A model generated the notes under the pieces. It was not told the DNA's origin and made no database searches. It saw only the letters and a list, made by a program, of their open reading frames with translations. A stretch of 64,000 bases of DNA from Trichuris trichiura (Eukaryota > Nematoda > Enoplea > Trichinellida > Trichuridae). Positions 1-10,343 of the stretch are shown here, piece by piece (within the stretch, counting starts at the first letter, position 1; each line of letters opens with the position of its first letter). The stretch spans positions 1-64,000 of the forward strand of contig JBAJFE010000010.1 in NCBI GenBank assembly GCA_037903355.1, given 5' to 3'. The position numbers were made by a program, and so were the translations under genes.

Positions 1-428
1 ATGCTTCACGACGTTGCCCTTCGCCAGTATGCAAATGGTGCTGAAAACAATGATGCATAGGCCTGTTCATGTACACCTGTCTTAGGAGCATTGTCTGCAC
101 CAACAAGAGTTCCCTTGAAAGTTTCTTTCTGTTTTGAATGTAGTAAATGCAGCAGTTCGACATTTTAACCTTATTTACGGTTAATTTGCACATTAATGGA
201 CGCAGTTACAATTCAAGCGTTTAAAAGTTGACAGACAATGTCCTTCTTCCGTTACGTAGCCTACAATTGACAGCACATTATGATTTGGTCACCGCTTAAA
301 CGGTTGTCCCATTTTTGGCAATTTTCCAAACATTACACAACCGGTTGTATTTTTTCTTTTAACCGCATTGGCTTGTCAGCAGTTGTTCACCTCCTACAGT
401 TTCAGGTAGGAAAGCTGTTGGTCTGAGG

Positions 429-1531
429 ATGTCTTCTTTTGATAGTATACTTTTACGATTGCTTACACTTGTGATCGCTTCTGAGCGAATAGTTGTTAGC
501 GGCTTTGGTGAGAACTGCTATTTGCAGAAACTTGATAAGCGCATTTTTGTAGACAAGTACGGGTTATGCCCTTTATTTGAACTTCCACTTCTAACAATGA
601 AGAAATGTAAGACAGATATAGAGTGCAGTGGACATTCGAAGTGTTGCGAGACTCTGCGCGGTAACTATTGCATGTCTACGGATAGCCAAAGGGGTAATGC
701 GTGTATTATCAAGCATTTGATTGCTGGATGTCTGGTTTGATTAAATTTCAGTCATCTGTCCCGGTGGGAAAATGTCGGTTGGAATATGCGGCAACAATCT
801 GCAATGTCCGTCAAGCTATGAATGTTTAAATGAGATTTGTTGCCCCTTTGAAAAGCCCGGAGATTGTCCAGTTTTGGTCATTCCAGAAAGCTTCGACCTT
901 GAGCACTTCGATTCATGCGAAAACGACTATGAATGTACGGGCATTCGAAAGTGTTGTCCCACACTTCTTGGGTTACGTTGCCTTTTACCCGAAGCGAGGG
1001 CAGTTTCTTCTACGTTACGTTATTCTAAACCAACAAGAAGATTTTCCTACCGGCCGGTAAGGCATTTTATTCAGCCAGAGTATTATGGAAGAGCAAAGGG
1101 TTTCACAGAACTGACGACGATGCACAAAGGATAGTTAACTGTGTTAGTAGTTTACCGTGCCGCGAAGAAGCATTCCAGCAGACGAAATATATAGGATAAA
1201 CTTCAATTGCTTCATTAGCGCTTTCTAATGCTGTCTGAAGTAATAGTAGCACCTTTAGCCGTCAAGTTCAGCTGGCATTGTTAACGGTTTCATCAGTATG
1301 CTAACTTAATCTGTGCCGTTTGAATATGCAGACCTGGACATGCATACAAGCTTTTAATACAACTTTTTATGCATATTTTACAGGATACTTATGCTTAAAG
1401 TTGTTTGCTTTCAGTTTTACAGAAAACGTCCAGTGCCACTTGAAGAGGAGCTGATCGACGATTCGAATTTCGCCTATACTCGTAGAAAAGAAGCCTATTT
1501 TGAATCAGGTTACTACAACCTCTTCAATTAA
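429..1531 (+). CDS. Secreted cysteine-rich protein with two WAP-like domains (3 exons)
   Basis: Gene model: exons 429-693, 752-1056 and 1415-1531, with GT-AG introns of 58 bp and 358 bp whose phases (1 and 0) match exactly; the product is 228 residues. Residues 1 to about 27 form a hydrophobic signal peptide. Exon 1 carries a WAP-like domain (CP..., CCET core). Exon 2 carries a second cysteine-rich module (CPGG start, ECLNEICC end, resembling Lustrin/EB-type repeats) and then a WAP-like domain (GDCP..., RKCCP...). Exon 3 adds a charged, Tyr/Arg-rich tail ending in NLFN. WAP domains in secreted animal proteins are usually protease inhibitors or antimicrobial; the target here is unknown. Each WAP-like domain has six cysteines, not eight. 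Both splice junctions keep frame, so I am fairly confident in the structure, less so in the exact start. Confidence 0.72.
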
Positions 1532-2661
1532 CCATGAAAATGATTGAGGCCATCCAACGAACATGTCGCACTACGGTGCCTTCCTTGCGTGATTGAAATA
1601 TCGAAATTTTACTGGTTTAGCTTTAATCATAGTCTGAATGTATCTGCTGAAACGTAGATAACTGTTTTTATTCTAAATTCTCATATCGCCGAAATGTCAA
1701 TGCACTATTTCATGGTTTGTCATTTTTCTCTAAAACAAGTTGAGCGCTTAAACTTAAACATTTCAACTTGTGTGCTTGTCGTACCTTGTGCACTGCCTTA
1801 AACTGAGCAAAAATGTGGAATAAATTTTCTTACTAACAATTCAATGAAATATTATAAAATATGCTTCAGAATATTTTTAATGTTTATGGAACTGTTCAGT
1901 TTTATAGGTTCGTCCAAGCCTAATAGCTGTCTGGCGAAGTCTGGTTATGAGAATGCCGATTTTTGATTATTGCATTAATACATAAAAAGGTGTAACTAGA
2001 GACACATGGTTTAACGTGCACAAGGACGAATGCCTCATGGCAGAGATACATTACTTTCGTTCACTGTAATCTAAATTAGGAGCTGCAGGTTAGGATCAAT
2101 TTATTAGTGTGCTTATGTCGACTGTTCGCATGGAAGAATGTTTCGCGTAGTAGGCAGAGCGAAGTATTGTAGTTTTCAAAGCACGGGATTCATGCATTCT
2201 TCAGCGAGTACGTGGAAACAACACTTTTTCATTCCAATACAATCGTAGTCGTCTGTGCAAAGTGGTCCTAGGATAGAGTAAGGGCGCTTGTCAGGCACCG
2301 CATCCGTGCAAGATCCGTTCTTAGGCGCGGCTACAAGAATAATACGCCATTAGTTTGCCAATGACGTGTAAAAACAATTAGAACACTATCCTGATGAAAA
2401 AAGCAAAGTGCACAATTTTATAGATCATTTTCCTACCGAGAACTTTAAAAAATTTAATTACTCGTATGACGAGTATCACATTTAGTTTTAATACGTTGGT
2501 CGGGTACCTCTTGTGAACATTTCTTCATTATACTGCTCTGATGTTGGAAAATTTAAAAGCTATAAATAATTCCTTGATGTTTAGTAAAACCTCTTTACTA
2601 AATCCATTTAAGTTTGAGTAAGGGAGACTGTCTATGAGGAAACTCCGTCTAAGAAAACGAC
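1532..2661. other. Intergenic, no gene recognised
   Basis: AT-rich sequence with frequent stops in all frames. I see no domain, RNA gene or long repeat here before the PLE relic that starts at 2675. Confidence 0.5.
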
Positions 2662-2714
2662 AATGGTAACTATTCATGATGAAGAAATTTATTACGGATA
2701 TGTCCCGTTTGTTT

Positions 2715-2775
2715 TCTATATAGAGGCTTCAGAGCTTTCGGGTCATTCGAGACCCATCATCAGCGGTCTTAAGTG
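2715..2775 (-). ncRNA. Hammerhead ribozyme-like motif (PLE family 1, left half)
   Basis: Read on the minus strand: CTGATGA (2763-2757), a GGGTC/GACCC stem II hairpin, then GAAA (2739-2736) followed by GCTC. This is the hammerhead core order CUGANGA - stem II - GAAA. AGCT after the core is self-complementary, fitting a very short helix III that pairs in a dimer. Helix I is imperfect here (TG in place of CG after the putative cleavage site). Confidence 0.6.
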
Positions 2776-2826
2776 TAAATATCTGATGATGGGTCTCGAA
2801 TGACCCGAAAGCTCCGGAGCCTCTTT
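2768..2826 (+). ncRNA. Hammerhead ribozyme-like motif (PLE family 1, right half)
   Basis: CTGATGA at 2783-2789, stem II GGGTC/GACCC, GAAA at 2807-2810, then GCTC and CGGAGC. The core is intact. The upstream strand that should pair with CGG is changed to TAT here, so helix I may be lost in this copy. Confidence 0.55.
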
Positions 2827-2962
2827 ATATAGAAAACAAACGGGACATATCCGCAATAAATTTCTTCATCATGAAAACATAATGTCCCGTACAAAGAAAC
2901 CACGTTTTCAAAATGGTAACTATTAACAGTATTTTTAGTATCTTTAGCTTGACTCGCTGCAT

Positions 2963-3533
2963 TCAGAATTTAAAGCGTTTAGAAAGTTGCGTTTCTACAC
3001 TTCTACCTGGGCGCCTATGGCTTCCTAAGCAGCGGAACGTCAGGTCAGTTGGGCAACATTTTTCAGATCCAAAGCAGTCTGCATCACCATTGCACAGCTT
3101 GGCCGCTAGCATATATTGATCCGGTAGAACTGACGGGCAGTGGCCATCCTTTCTCTGATATCCAATAGCTGGAAGAAATGAGAAATGCGTATAGCATAGC
3201 ATGTTGTGCCAGTTTTGTCATTTGATTTTAAAAACGATGAAAAATTATGTAATATCCAGTTGATCGTCTTTCATTCGAATGGAATAACCGTCTTGTAACA
3301 TTCGTGCAATTCAATACATTGCTAAACGTTATGTAAATGTGAATGAATAAATTAGCTGACTTACTCAGTATGTGTTTGGGATCCATACATTTAGTTTCAG
3401 CGTCAACTTGGCAACACTTTTGCTTTTCGGGGCAATCAGTATCGTGTGTACAATTTTTCCGGTATCTTCGCAAGTGGCGGGCTTGCGGACAAAGCCCTTC
3501 TTTAGCTCTTGCTAAAACACTCGCGAATGACAT
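2963..3533 (-). CDS. WAP-like protein with two domains, 5' exon unresolved
   Basis: Exon 2963-3168 (stop TGA at 2963-2965) is preceded by a CTTCCAG acceptor and joins in phase 1 to the exon ending at 3365 with donor GTAAGTC. The upstream exon begins either at an ATG at 3533 or, more likely by analogy with the 39.7-45.3 kb gene, at 3511 after a TTTTAG acceptor. Each exon encodes one six-cysteine WAP-like domain (EGLCPQ... KQKCCQ and GHCPSV... SEKCCP). The C-terminal tail after the second domain is basic. A separate signal-peptide exon is expected upstream on this strand (3540-3900) but I could not define it. Probable function: secreted protease inhibitor-like protein. Confidence 0.6.
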
Positions 3534-4721
3534 AAAAACGAAACCACCTTCAGTACTGAATGCGGGTACGCAAAGTACAGCTAGTTACAGTCAAGCGTCT
3601 GTTGGCACCTCAATGGTTTCACCTAGTTTAGATTTCTTAGCGGACTAAAGCTATTTTATGTTGATAGTGGTAGAAGTATTCTTTGCTTCTGTGAAACGGG
3701 GTAATAACGCAGGTTTTCAGAAATTGAGAGGCAGCACAGTTTCCGTTGCGACTTACAACAGCGTGATGCTTATCAGCAACACTGTAATGACGCAGAAAGG
3801 ACTTTTTATAAAATTCATTCAACGTTTTTAATTTTCGTTGAGGCATAGTGGTTTCCTGTGTAAGTATGAAACGTGCTCGACCTTCTCACACTGAAGTTGG
3901 AACGCGGGTCATCAAAAAGAGCTTCATTTGCCTATTTATACGTTTGGTGTGCTGTTCTACTATTAATGAGGCATTCATCCGGCCTCTGAATAGCGCATAT
4001 TGTAGAATATTTCTAGTGCAGGGCCCGTGTTCTAAGGGCTAATCTGGATTTCGGAATTATCCGGATAACAGAGATAGCTCACTATACCGTACGAAGAATG
4101 CATGCTCCTCTTCAGTAAGCACGGGCTCATCCACTTCTGCTCTCACTGACAAACTTGAAAAGCGGCGCCGGTTTGAATTAGTTGCCCATTAAGGATTTTT
4201 TCTTAATCAAAAAATCGTGCGCGTTTTGCAGAACCAACACAAAAGTGTCTATCTTTGACAGCAAGTTTCAGTTTCGAAGACCCTTTGAAACAGCACAGTA
4301 AAGTCTCAAAAAATGCTGAAATCGTATTCTACGAAACAGCAACTCAGTACTGTCAGACCAGAGTGACGTGGGAATATTCGAGCACGAATAATCTACGGAG
4401 AACATTTTAAGCTATGGTTCGATTAGGCATTAATCAGTTAATTAAAGTCCTACAAAAACAGTGCCGTTTCAATTTTTATAGGCGGCCGCCCTTATCGAAA
4501 AAAAACAAAAAATTGGAAAGAAGTTCTTTCAGTAGTCAACGGCACAATAGCCTGAACATTTTTAGTGTTCTCATAGACCGATGCGGAACGGGGAGGTCCC
4601 AATTGAGGAGGCCTAATAATAATCTCTGTTTGGTCGTTTATTAAGTGAAGTCGAATTACGCGAAGCGTTTCTCCAAGCAAAAAGAGTACTGCAGTTCAGC
4701 ATGAACAGGGCTTTTTGTTAA
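3534..4721. other. Intergenic or 5' part of the preceding minus-strand gene
   Basis: Contains short open frames without recognisable domains. It may hold the missing first exon of the minus-strand WAP gene, but no convincing signal-peptide exon with a phase-1 donor was found. Confidence 0.35.
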
Positions 4722-5153
4722 CTAGCAAAACAAGATGCATTGTCTTTGCAATTGTGAATCTACTAATACTTTGGATAGCAAATTGCGTTTTGGAACGTCC
4801 GATTCTGAAGTCATTAAATTTCTCTTCAATTTCTTTTGTATTAAAATGATCTCTGCAAGTGTTATGGAAATAGACTTACGTCTTGGTTCCATTGGTTTGA
4901 CACAGAGTCCTTGGCAGCATAACAGATCCTCTGGGCACTCATTTTCTACACACCTGGTTGAATTTCGCCTATGATCCTTCGTTATGACCGGGCATTCCGG
5001 AAAGTCGTAGTCGAATGGAGTAGCTGAATGATGCAACGGTGATATTGTTTGCTCCAGTTGTATCTTGCACATAGTAAGTGACCGGCAAGAATAAGTTAGA
5101 CATATTTGCAGCACTATTAACTTACGTTTTCTGGTCGTAATAAGAAAGCGCAT
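4722..5153 (-). CDS. Small secreted single-domain WAP-like protein (2 exons)
   Basis: Exon 1 is 4880-5153 and exon 2 is 4722-4804, separated by a 75-bp intron (GTAAGTC ... CTTCAG, phase 1 on both sides); the product is 118 residues. The N-terminus has a basic start and a short hydrophobic run (LIVLQICLTYSC) that could be a signal peptide. The WAP-like core is PECP... RCVENECPEDLLCCQGLC: six cysteines with shortened spacing before the last one. The intron is also free of stops, so an unspliced 143-residue product is possible. Together with the two WAP genes to its left it forms a small mixed-strand WAP cluster. Confidence 0.55.
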   Translation of the reverse strand: MRFLITTRKRKLIVLQICLTYSCRSLTMCKIQLEQTISPLHHSATPFDYDFPECPVITKDHRRNSTRCVENECPEDLLCCQGLCVKPMEPRRKSISITLAEIILIQKKLKRNLMTSESDVPKRNLLSKVLVDSQLQRQCILFC

Positions 5154-7467
5154 TTTTAAATGGAATCAGAACGTTATTTTAAAAATGGTTCCGTTATAGG
5201 AAGTCGGCTGCCTTTTATCCTTTACATCAGAATGCTTTATGCACGAAAAATATGCAACTTATAGATATGTTCACTTATCTTCCCTTGCGTTACGATAATA
5301 CAACGTTAAAAGCAGTAGAAAAGTGATATTTCCCATCTCCGATTAATTTGAATGGCTGTACGTATCATTATTTTGAATTTCCTTTTGAAACATGGCTGTT
5401 TCTGTATTAGCGAGTGATTTACAGCTGACTGATTAGCACGATAAATATGTTCAGTATGATATCAATGAGAAGATTAATAGAAAAGATAGCGTAGGCCTTC
5501 TTTGGGACCTTCTTTGGATTAACTTTTAATATATTCACGTGTGATCCTTGTCGCTACAGTACTGCAAGTCAGACGTCTATGATTCGCCAGATTAGTTCAT
5601 ATCTTTAAAATTGTACCTTTATCTCGTCTTGATTATTCACGCTTTTTGTTTCCAGAAAGAAATTTCTGTCTTTCCTAGCTCCCTTATAATGTGTTGCAAA
5701 ATTTTCAGGCATAAGGAAAAGATTTGCTTAGAACAAGAAAAGACTGCAGTTAGCGTATATTGAGTCCTGGTAATTCCTTGTTTACTACTTGTAAATTTTT
5801 TTTACTGTTGTACTTGTACTATTCTTTGTATGCTTTTTTTGCGTTTTGAATTTGATTTATTACTCATAAAAATAAAGTATGGTTGGCTATGCAAGTTTTC
5901 AAAAAATATCCTCTTCGAGGAAATGTCATTAAAGTAAATTGCCGGAATGTACTAATAATATTAACCCTGGTTACTTACAGTTGATTCCAGAGAAGAAAAA
6001 GGCGAATATCAGAATAGCAGCAGCCGACTTAAGCATTGTTAACTATGACTATCGCACATGTTCATTGCGTATATGTATTTATATATACAATCGTCTCGTG
6101 CCGAATACATATAGTGCATCGGCGTTAGATGTTGCACCTTCATTTTTAATGAGTTTTTCCAGTTGCACTAAGGCAAGCGAGTGGATTCAGGCATGTACCT
6201 ATTGTTCTGCAAACAAAGAGGAGCTCTTGCCGAGGCTGATGTGCTGCACGTGAAAGTTTGGTAATGATGAATCACGCGATTAACGTTAATAAATTTTTTG
6301 CGAACGATTTGCACAAATCTGTCGAGAGTAGGAGAGCGGTTTGGCAATAAGCTTTTTTAAGCTTCTTCACCGGCGCACTTGATGTTAGAACGTCTGGCGA
6401 ACAAGATGATTATCTCGTTGAAAATGACGAATAGTAAAGTAACGTAAGCGACAACCTTATCTGCAAGGCTGCTGCAACTGAACACAAATTTTTTTCTTGG
6501 TTTGATGCATATGCAAATTTATCGTTGTGGTACTGGTTTTGCGTGTTATGCTAATCAGCGTCTATAAGGTAAAAGACTTAGGAGCCACGCGGCATCATTT
6601 CAGGTCCCTGAAAGCAGTATTGACTTTTCTATGTCTGATATAAGCGTTAATGCCTCGTTTTAATTACTGTTAATACAAACAGCTAGGTAATCGGTAAAAC
6701 GATTACCTATGGACGCTTGCGGTTAGCTGGAAGATATTATTACTGCTTTAAAGATTCCATTACTCCGTGACAGAAGAATTGGAACTTAATTCGAAAGTTC
6801 ATCTGCTCGTTTAACACCCATACAGAAAAAATAGGAAAATTATCGTAACTAGAGAAACCATGCAGTTTTATGAATGTCGCAGTTATTTGGGGCGAAGTGA
6901 CAGTAAGGATGGTGCCATCATGTTACGTGAGGATTGAGTCTTTATCTGCTACATTATCCTTTATTTCGGATTCCAAATATCAGATCCGATGTTCACCATA
7001 GTTTCATAATCTTTTGCTCCGCTTTTAACTTTTGCCGGCTTTTTCTCTTCTGAAAGCGAGGTACAACAATGAGACTTCTCAAAAGGAGTATATCTATATA
7101 ACAGCTTTTAAACAATTGTAATCTAAAATTGCTATTAATGATGGGCTTCAAATCTTAGTTATTTAATTGCCGTTAATCGAACTCGAAAACTGTGACTGTT
7201 TAAGCTGTTGGCGGGAAAGAGACAAATAACACTTAATGGTGTACAGAGTAACATCTGACTGCGCAGACAAAGCAGCATGATTTTATTAGAATTTTGATGT
7301 TAAAATGTTAATATGTTTTGAACAGTTCATGAGTGGTATAATGCGTGGCAGTCAATTTTCTTAACCGTATTTGTATTGCACCTTTAGTTTTTTGCCAATA
7401 TTATTTATGTAGGAAAAAATAAGAACTTTTGATGATTAGCAGATTTAGTAAAATAACCAACAGTTAC
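5154..7467. other. Intergenic, no gene recognised
   Basis: Long AT-rich stretch. Short open frames occur (for example 5939-6253) but have low-complexity composition and no recognisable motif. Further exons of the minus-strand membrane protein at 7468-7847 may lie here. Confidence 0.4.
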
Positions 7468-7847
7468 CTTGTTTAACCTCGGCTATCGAAGGGATCTTGC
7501 GCATGGTTTCCATTTCAGAATCCGCCCTAGCATTGCCGGCTCTGGGGTCGTACCAACCTTGCTTAGGTTTTACTATCTCACGCATACGTTTGTCCATAGG
7601 TGACGGTGATTCCGGACTGATCGCTGGTGAGGGCTTGCTTGCAACCGGTGTAGCTGGACTGGCTGGCGACTGAATTTCCAGTTCAACATGCACTTCTGAA
7701 TCTTCCTTTTTCTTACAGCACGCTGATCTACGCCATCGACAGCATGTGATGGACAACAGGCTGATAAAAATAAATCCTCCCAACCATAGAAACGGCACTA
7801 AATACGCAACCGATTCTTTTGGACCAATGCTTTGGATCAGGGTCATT
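7468..7847 (-). CDS. Exon of a single-pass membrane protein with Pro/Ser-rich tail (partial)
   Basis: The open frame begins at ATG 7846, just after a possible acceptor (ACTTTAG), and ends at a donor G|GTAACT in phase 1 at 7468. Residues about 13-36 form one hydrophobic membrane segment (start VAYLVPFLWLGGF), followed by a Cys/Arg/Lys patch (CCRWRRSACCKKK), then an acidic segment and a Pro/Ser/Ala-rich stretch, then a basic segment containing KPKQGWYDP. This layout suggests a short outside part and a cytoplasmic tail with possible palmitoylation cysteines. I do not recognise a family. Neighbouring exons were not found, so the gene is incomplete as listed. Confidence 0.45.
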
Positions 7848-9079
7848 CTAAAGTGGCCAATATTTAATGAATAGAATTAATTAGCAGAGAACTGATGCTG
7901 TATTGCCAGCTGGAGCGCCATATAAGGAGTCAACATTTGTTTTTTCCGCATATACATGCAGTTTGAAATATTTCTTTCAAATTTACAGTTTTCAGGTATG
8001 AACTGATACAGTAACCTTTGATTGTGTTGAAAATTTAACTAATACCTTGTCGGCAGCTGATCCAACGACTTTCCAGCAGCGTTTAATACATGGCGAACAA
8101 CCCGGCGGAAAGAATAGCAAAATGCATTAGAAAATTTTCTTCTTCTCGGACGCTTTAAAAGTCCTGCTACGGGCGCGATACATCCTGCTAATCTGTTGTT
8201 TTAAAGTGACCAGAAATTAAACAATATTGCTTAAAAGGCTCGTTGAGTACGAAACGTTTTATTGTTTATAAGGATTCCATACATTTTATAAAAGTTCAAA
8301 CGGCAGCCGAATTTGGCTTTTAAGCGTCAACTCGGGAGTCCTCCTTCCCACCGTTGCAAATCTATCAATAACCTTTTTCGCAACTGCCTTTGTTTGATTA
8401 TGCCGAACGGGTACTAGACCGCATTATAACACATACTTGCAGTAACCAATTCAAGCTAAAGTAATGCACAAAAAAGGCAAGCTTTTGACAATGGGAACTC
8501 GGCTGTTTTCTTTCCCACACTACAAGTGCCAGTGAAGTGTGCTTTTTTTCAAAAATAACTAATTCCATAACGTTAGACCACACGAGGTTTTGGAGCAAAC
8601 TCAATCGCTTCAGTTCAAGTGGAACTTGTCTTTTTCTCTACCTTAAATCAAAATCAGATTGGCTCAAACATTGACTTATGTTCTTAAATAAGGAATGTAG
8701 GACTGTTCTTAGGGTGGGCTCTAACAATGGTTGTTGTCTTTGTGACATCTTGGAAAGGAAATAGCGTGTTCTTCTCAAGGCAGAGAATGAAAACAGTACT
8801 TAAACGACTTCTTGACGACTACCAGAAAACCGTAAGCCTCTGCGTATATTGCGAACTTTATATCCGCTCGTTGGCACCACTGCTCGTCGTCATATAGTAT
8901 AAGGCACAAGGAAACATAATCGCTTTATTCGAATTTCAGTAATCACACACCATTTTGCTGCAAACAGTTCAGTTTTAACAGAATACCATAAGGCATATCA
9001 ACATGCTTTGAAAGTTGAGTAATGTAATGGGTCATACGTTTTCTGAACTGCCAACTGGCTGTGTTTCTACGCACGTTAT
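7848..9079. other. Intergenic, no gene recognised
   Basis: No domain, splice-supported exon or repeat structure recognised up to the LTR that starts at 9080. Confidence 0.4.
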
Positions 9080-9315
9080 TGTTGTGTATCAAAACATATT
9101 ATGCTCGTTTCCCTTGTTAATCACAATTAGGTCGTTACTCGTCGACCCAAAACAATATTTGTAACATACTCAGAATTTAACTAACAAGGTCAACCGAGTC
9201 CTATAAAAGGACAACGCGTAAACAACGTTGGACTTCTGGGAATTAGGTGCAAGCTACGCTCAACGACTGTGTGACGTTTGACAAAGAAATAAAGCTTACG
9301 CCAGCGGACTTAACA
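9080..9315 (+). repeat. 5' LTR of the Ty3/Gypsy element
   Basis: Carries a TATA-like CCTATAAAAGG at about 9200-9210 and a polyadenylation signal AATAAAG near 9290, so U3, R and U5 can be placed roughly. It matches the 3' LTR except for three substitutions. Confidence 0.92.
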
Positions 9316-9356
9316 TTGGCGACGAGGACACTGAACTTCTGCGCAGGAGACCCACA

Positions 9357-10343
9357 ATGACAAAGCCATATAACGGTTCTCTCGAAGCGTTCGACTTGAC
9401 TGCGGGCATAGACGGCTGGGAAGATTGGATAGAGCGATTAGGATTCTTCCCTGAAGCGAACAATCTCCCAGTGGCGTGTCTCCGCAGTCTGCTGTTCACC
9501 CACTGCCGTCCCGCCTTATATAGGCTCGTCAAAGAAGCAGTCGTCCCTGAAAAGCCTGGTACGAAATCCTTTGATGAGCTTGTTCAAGCGGTTCGTACAA
9601 GATTCGACCCGATTCCAGGTGTTTACCCCGCTCGAGCAGAATTCTACAGCAGGAAACAACTGCCAGGAGAATCCGTAGCGACATTTATGGCAAACCTTCG
9701 ACGTCTAGCAGGACAGTGCCAATTTGAAGCGGCGCCGACCGTTGGTGATCGAATAGATTTCCAGTTGCAGGATCAATTCTTGATTGGGATGTCAGATGGC
9801 GCAACCCGACGCCGAGTGTTACGTGGCCCGAAGATTACAATCAAAGAGTTGTATAACGCTGCACTGACAGGGGAATCTGCCATTGAACAATCCAACCTAA
9901 TAGATTCGCACTCGGCTCCTCTGCGGCAAGCCACCACCCACGCTATGGCCAATAAACGTCGAACTAGGGTAAGTAGGCAAAACGTACCATTTTCTGAACC
10001 GACCAAATGTTGGCGATGTGGTGCTAATGGTCACAGTCCCGACACTTGTCGTTTTAAACGTTCCCAGTGCTATCACTGTGGAAAGCTGGGACACGTGAGC
10101 AGGGCATGCCGCAGCAGCCTACCACCCACCGCACCGACATCTAGCCAACGTTCAGCCCGCTTAAATGGTGAGCGTCAACAGAAAGAAGTGCATGCGCTGG
10201 CTGAAGAATTACACCGAGGAGACGAGCCCACCTCTGACTCAGAGATGGATCTCTCAATCAAGCAAAATAGCATTACGGTGTTCAACACAAACGAGGAAAT
10301 CACCGACGATGCTTTAGGTGCAATAGTCCGAACCATTTCGTGA
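9357..10343 (+). CDS. Gag polyprotein of the Ty3/Gypsy element
   Basis: 328-residue frame starting 41 bp after the LTR. The N-terminal half has the helical Gag/capsid pattern (segments such as FYSRKQLPGESVATFMANLRR). The C-terminal half has two consecutive CCHC zinc knuckles: CWRCGANGHSPDTC and CYHCGKLGHVSRAC (CX2CX4HX4C). It packages RNA into virus-like particles. It overlaps pol, which lies in the -1 frame. Confidence 0.9.
   Translation: MTKPYNGSLEAFDLTAGIDGWEDWIERLGFFPEANNLPVACLRSLLFTHCRPALYRLVKEAVVPEKPGTKSFDELVQAVRTRFDPIPGVYPARAEFYSRKQLPGESVATFMANLRRLAGQCQFEAAPTVGDRIDFQLQDQFLIGMSDGATRRRVLRGPKITIKELYNAALTGESAIEQSNLIDSHSAPLRQATTHAMANKRRTRVSRQNVPFSEPTKCWRCGANGHSPDTCRFKRSQCYHCGKLGHVSRACRSSLPPTAPTSSQRSARLNGERQQKEVHALAEELHRGDEPTSDSEMDLSIKQNSITVFNTNEEITDDALGAIVRTIS

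Larger units (their letters stand above)
2675..2911. mobile_element. PLE relic: two 3' ends in inverted orientation, with target-site duplication
   Basis: The left half (2675-2770) is the reverse complement of the right half (2775-2911), including the shared stretches around GTCCCGTTTGTTTTC and its complement. The unit is flanked by a 13-bp direct repeat, AATGGTAACTATT, at 2662-2674 and 2912-2924. No coding sequence remains. Its ends match those at 42495-42799 and 48064-49232, where PLE GIY-YIG coding sequence survives, which identifies it as a Penelope-like element. Both halves carry a hammerhead-like core pointing outward. Confidence 0.75.

Noticed and set aside
2690..2870. Perfect-looking hairpin as a transcription terminator or pre-miRNA.
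   Set aside because: The same sequence recurs as PLE ends at 42.5 and 48-49 kb with target-site duplications; it is a transposon pair.
3637..3846. Minus-strand open frame upstream of the two-domain WAP gene as its signal-peptide exon.
   Set aside because: It lacks a hydrophobic start and has no phase-1 donor matching the next exon.
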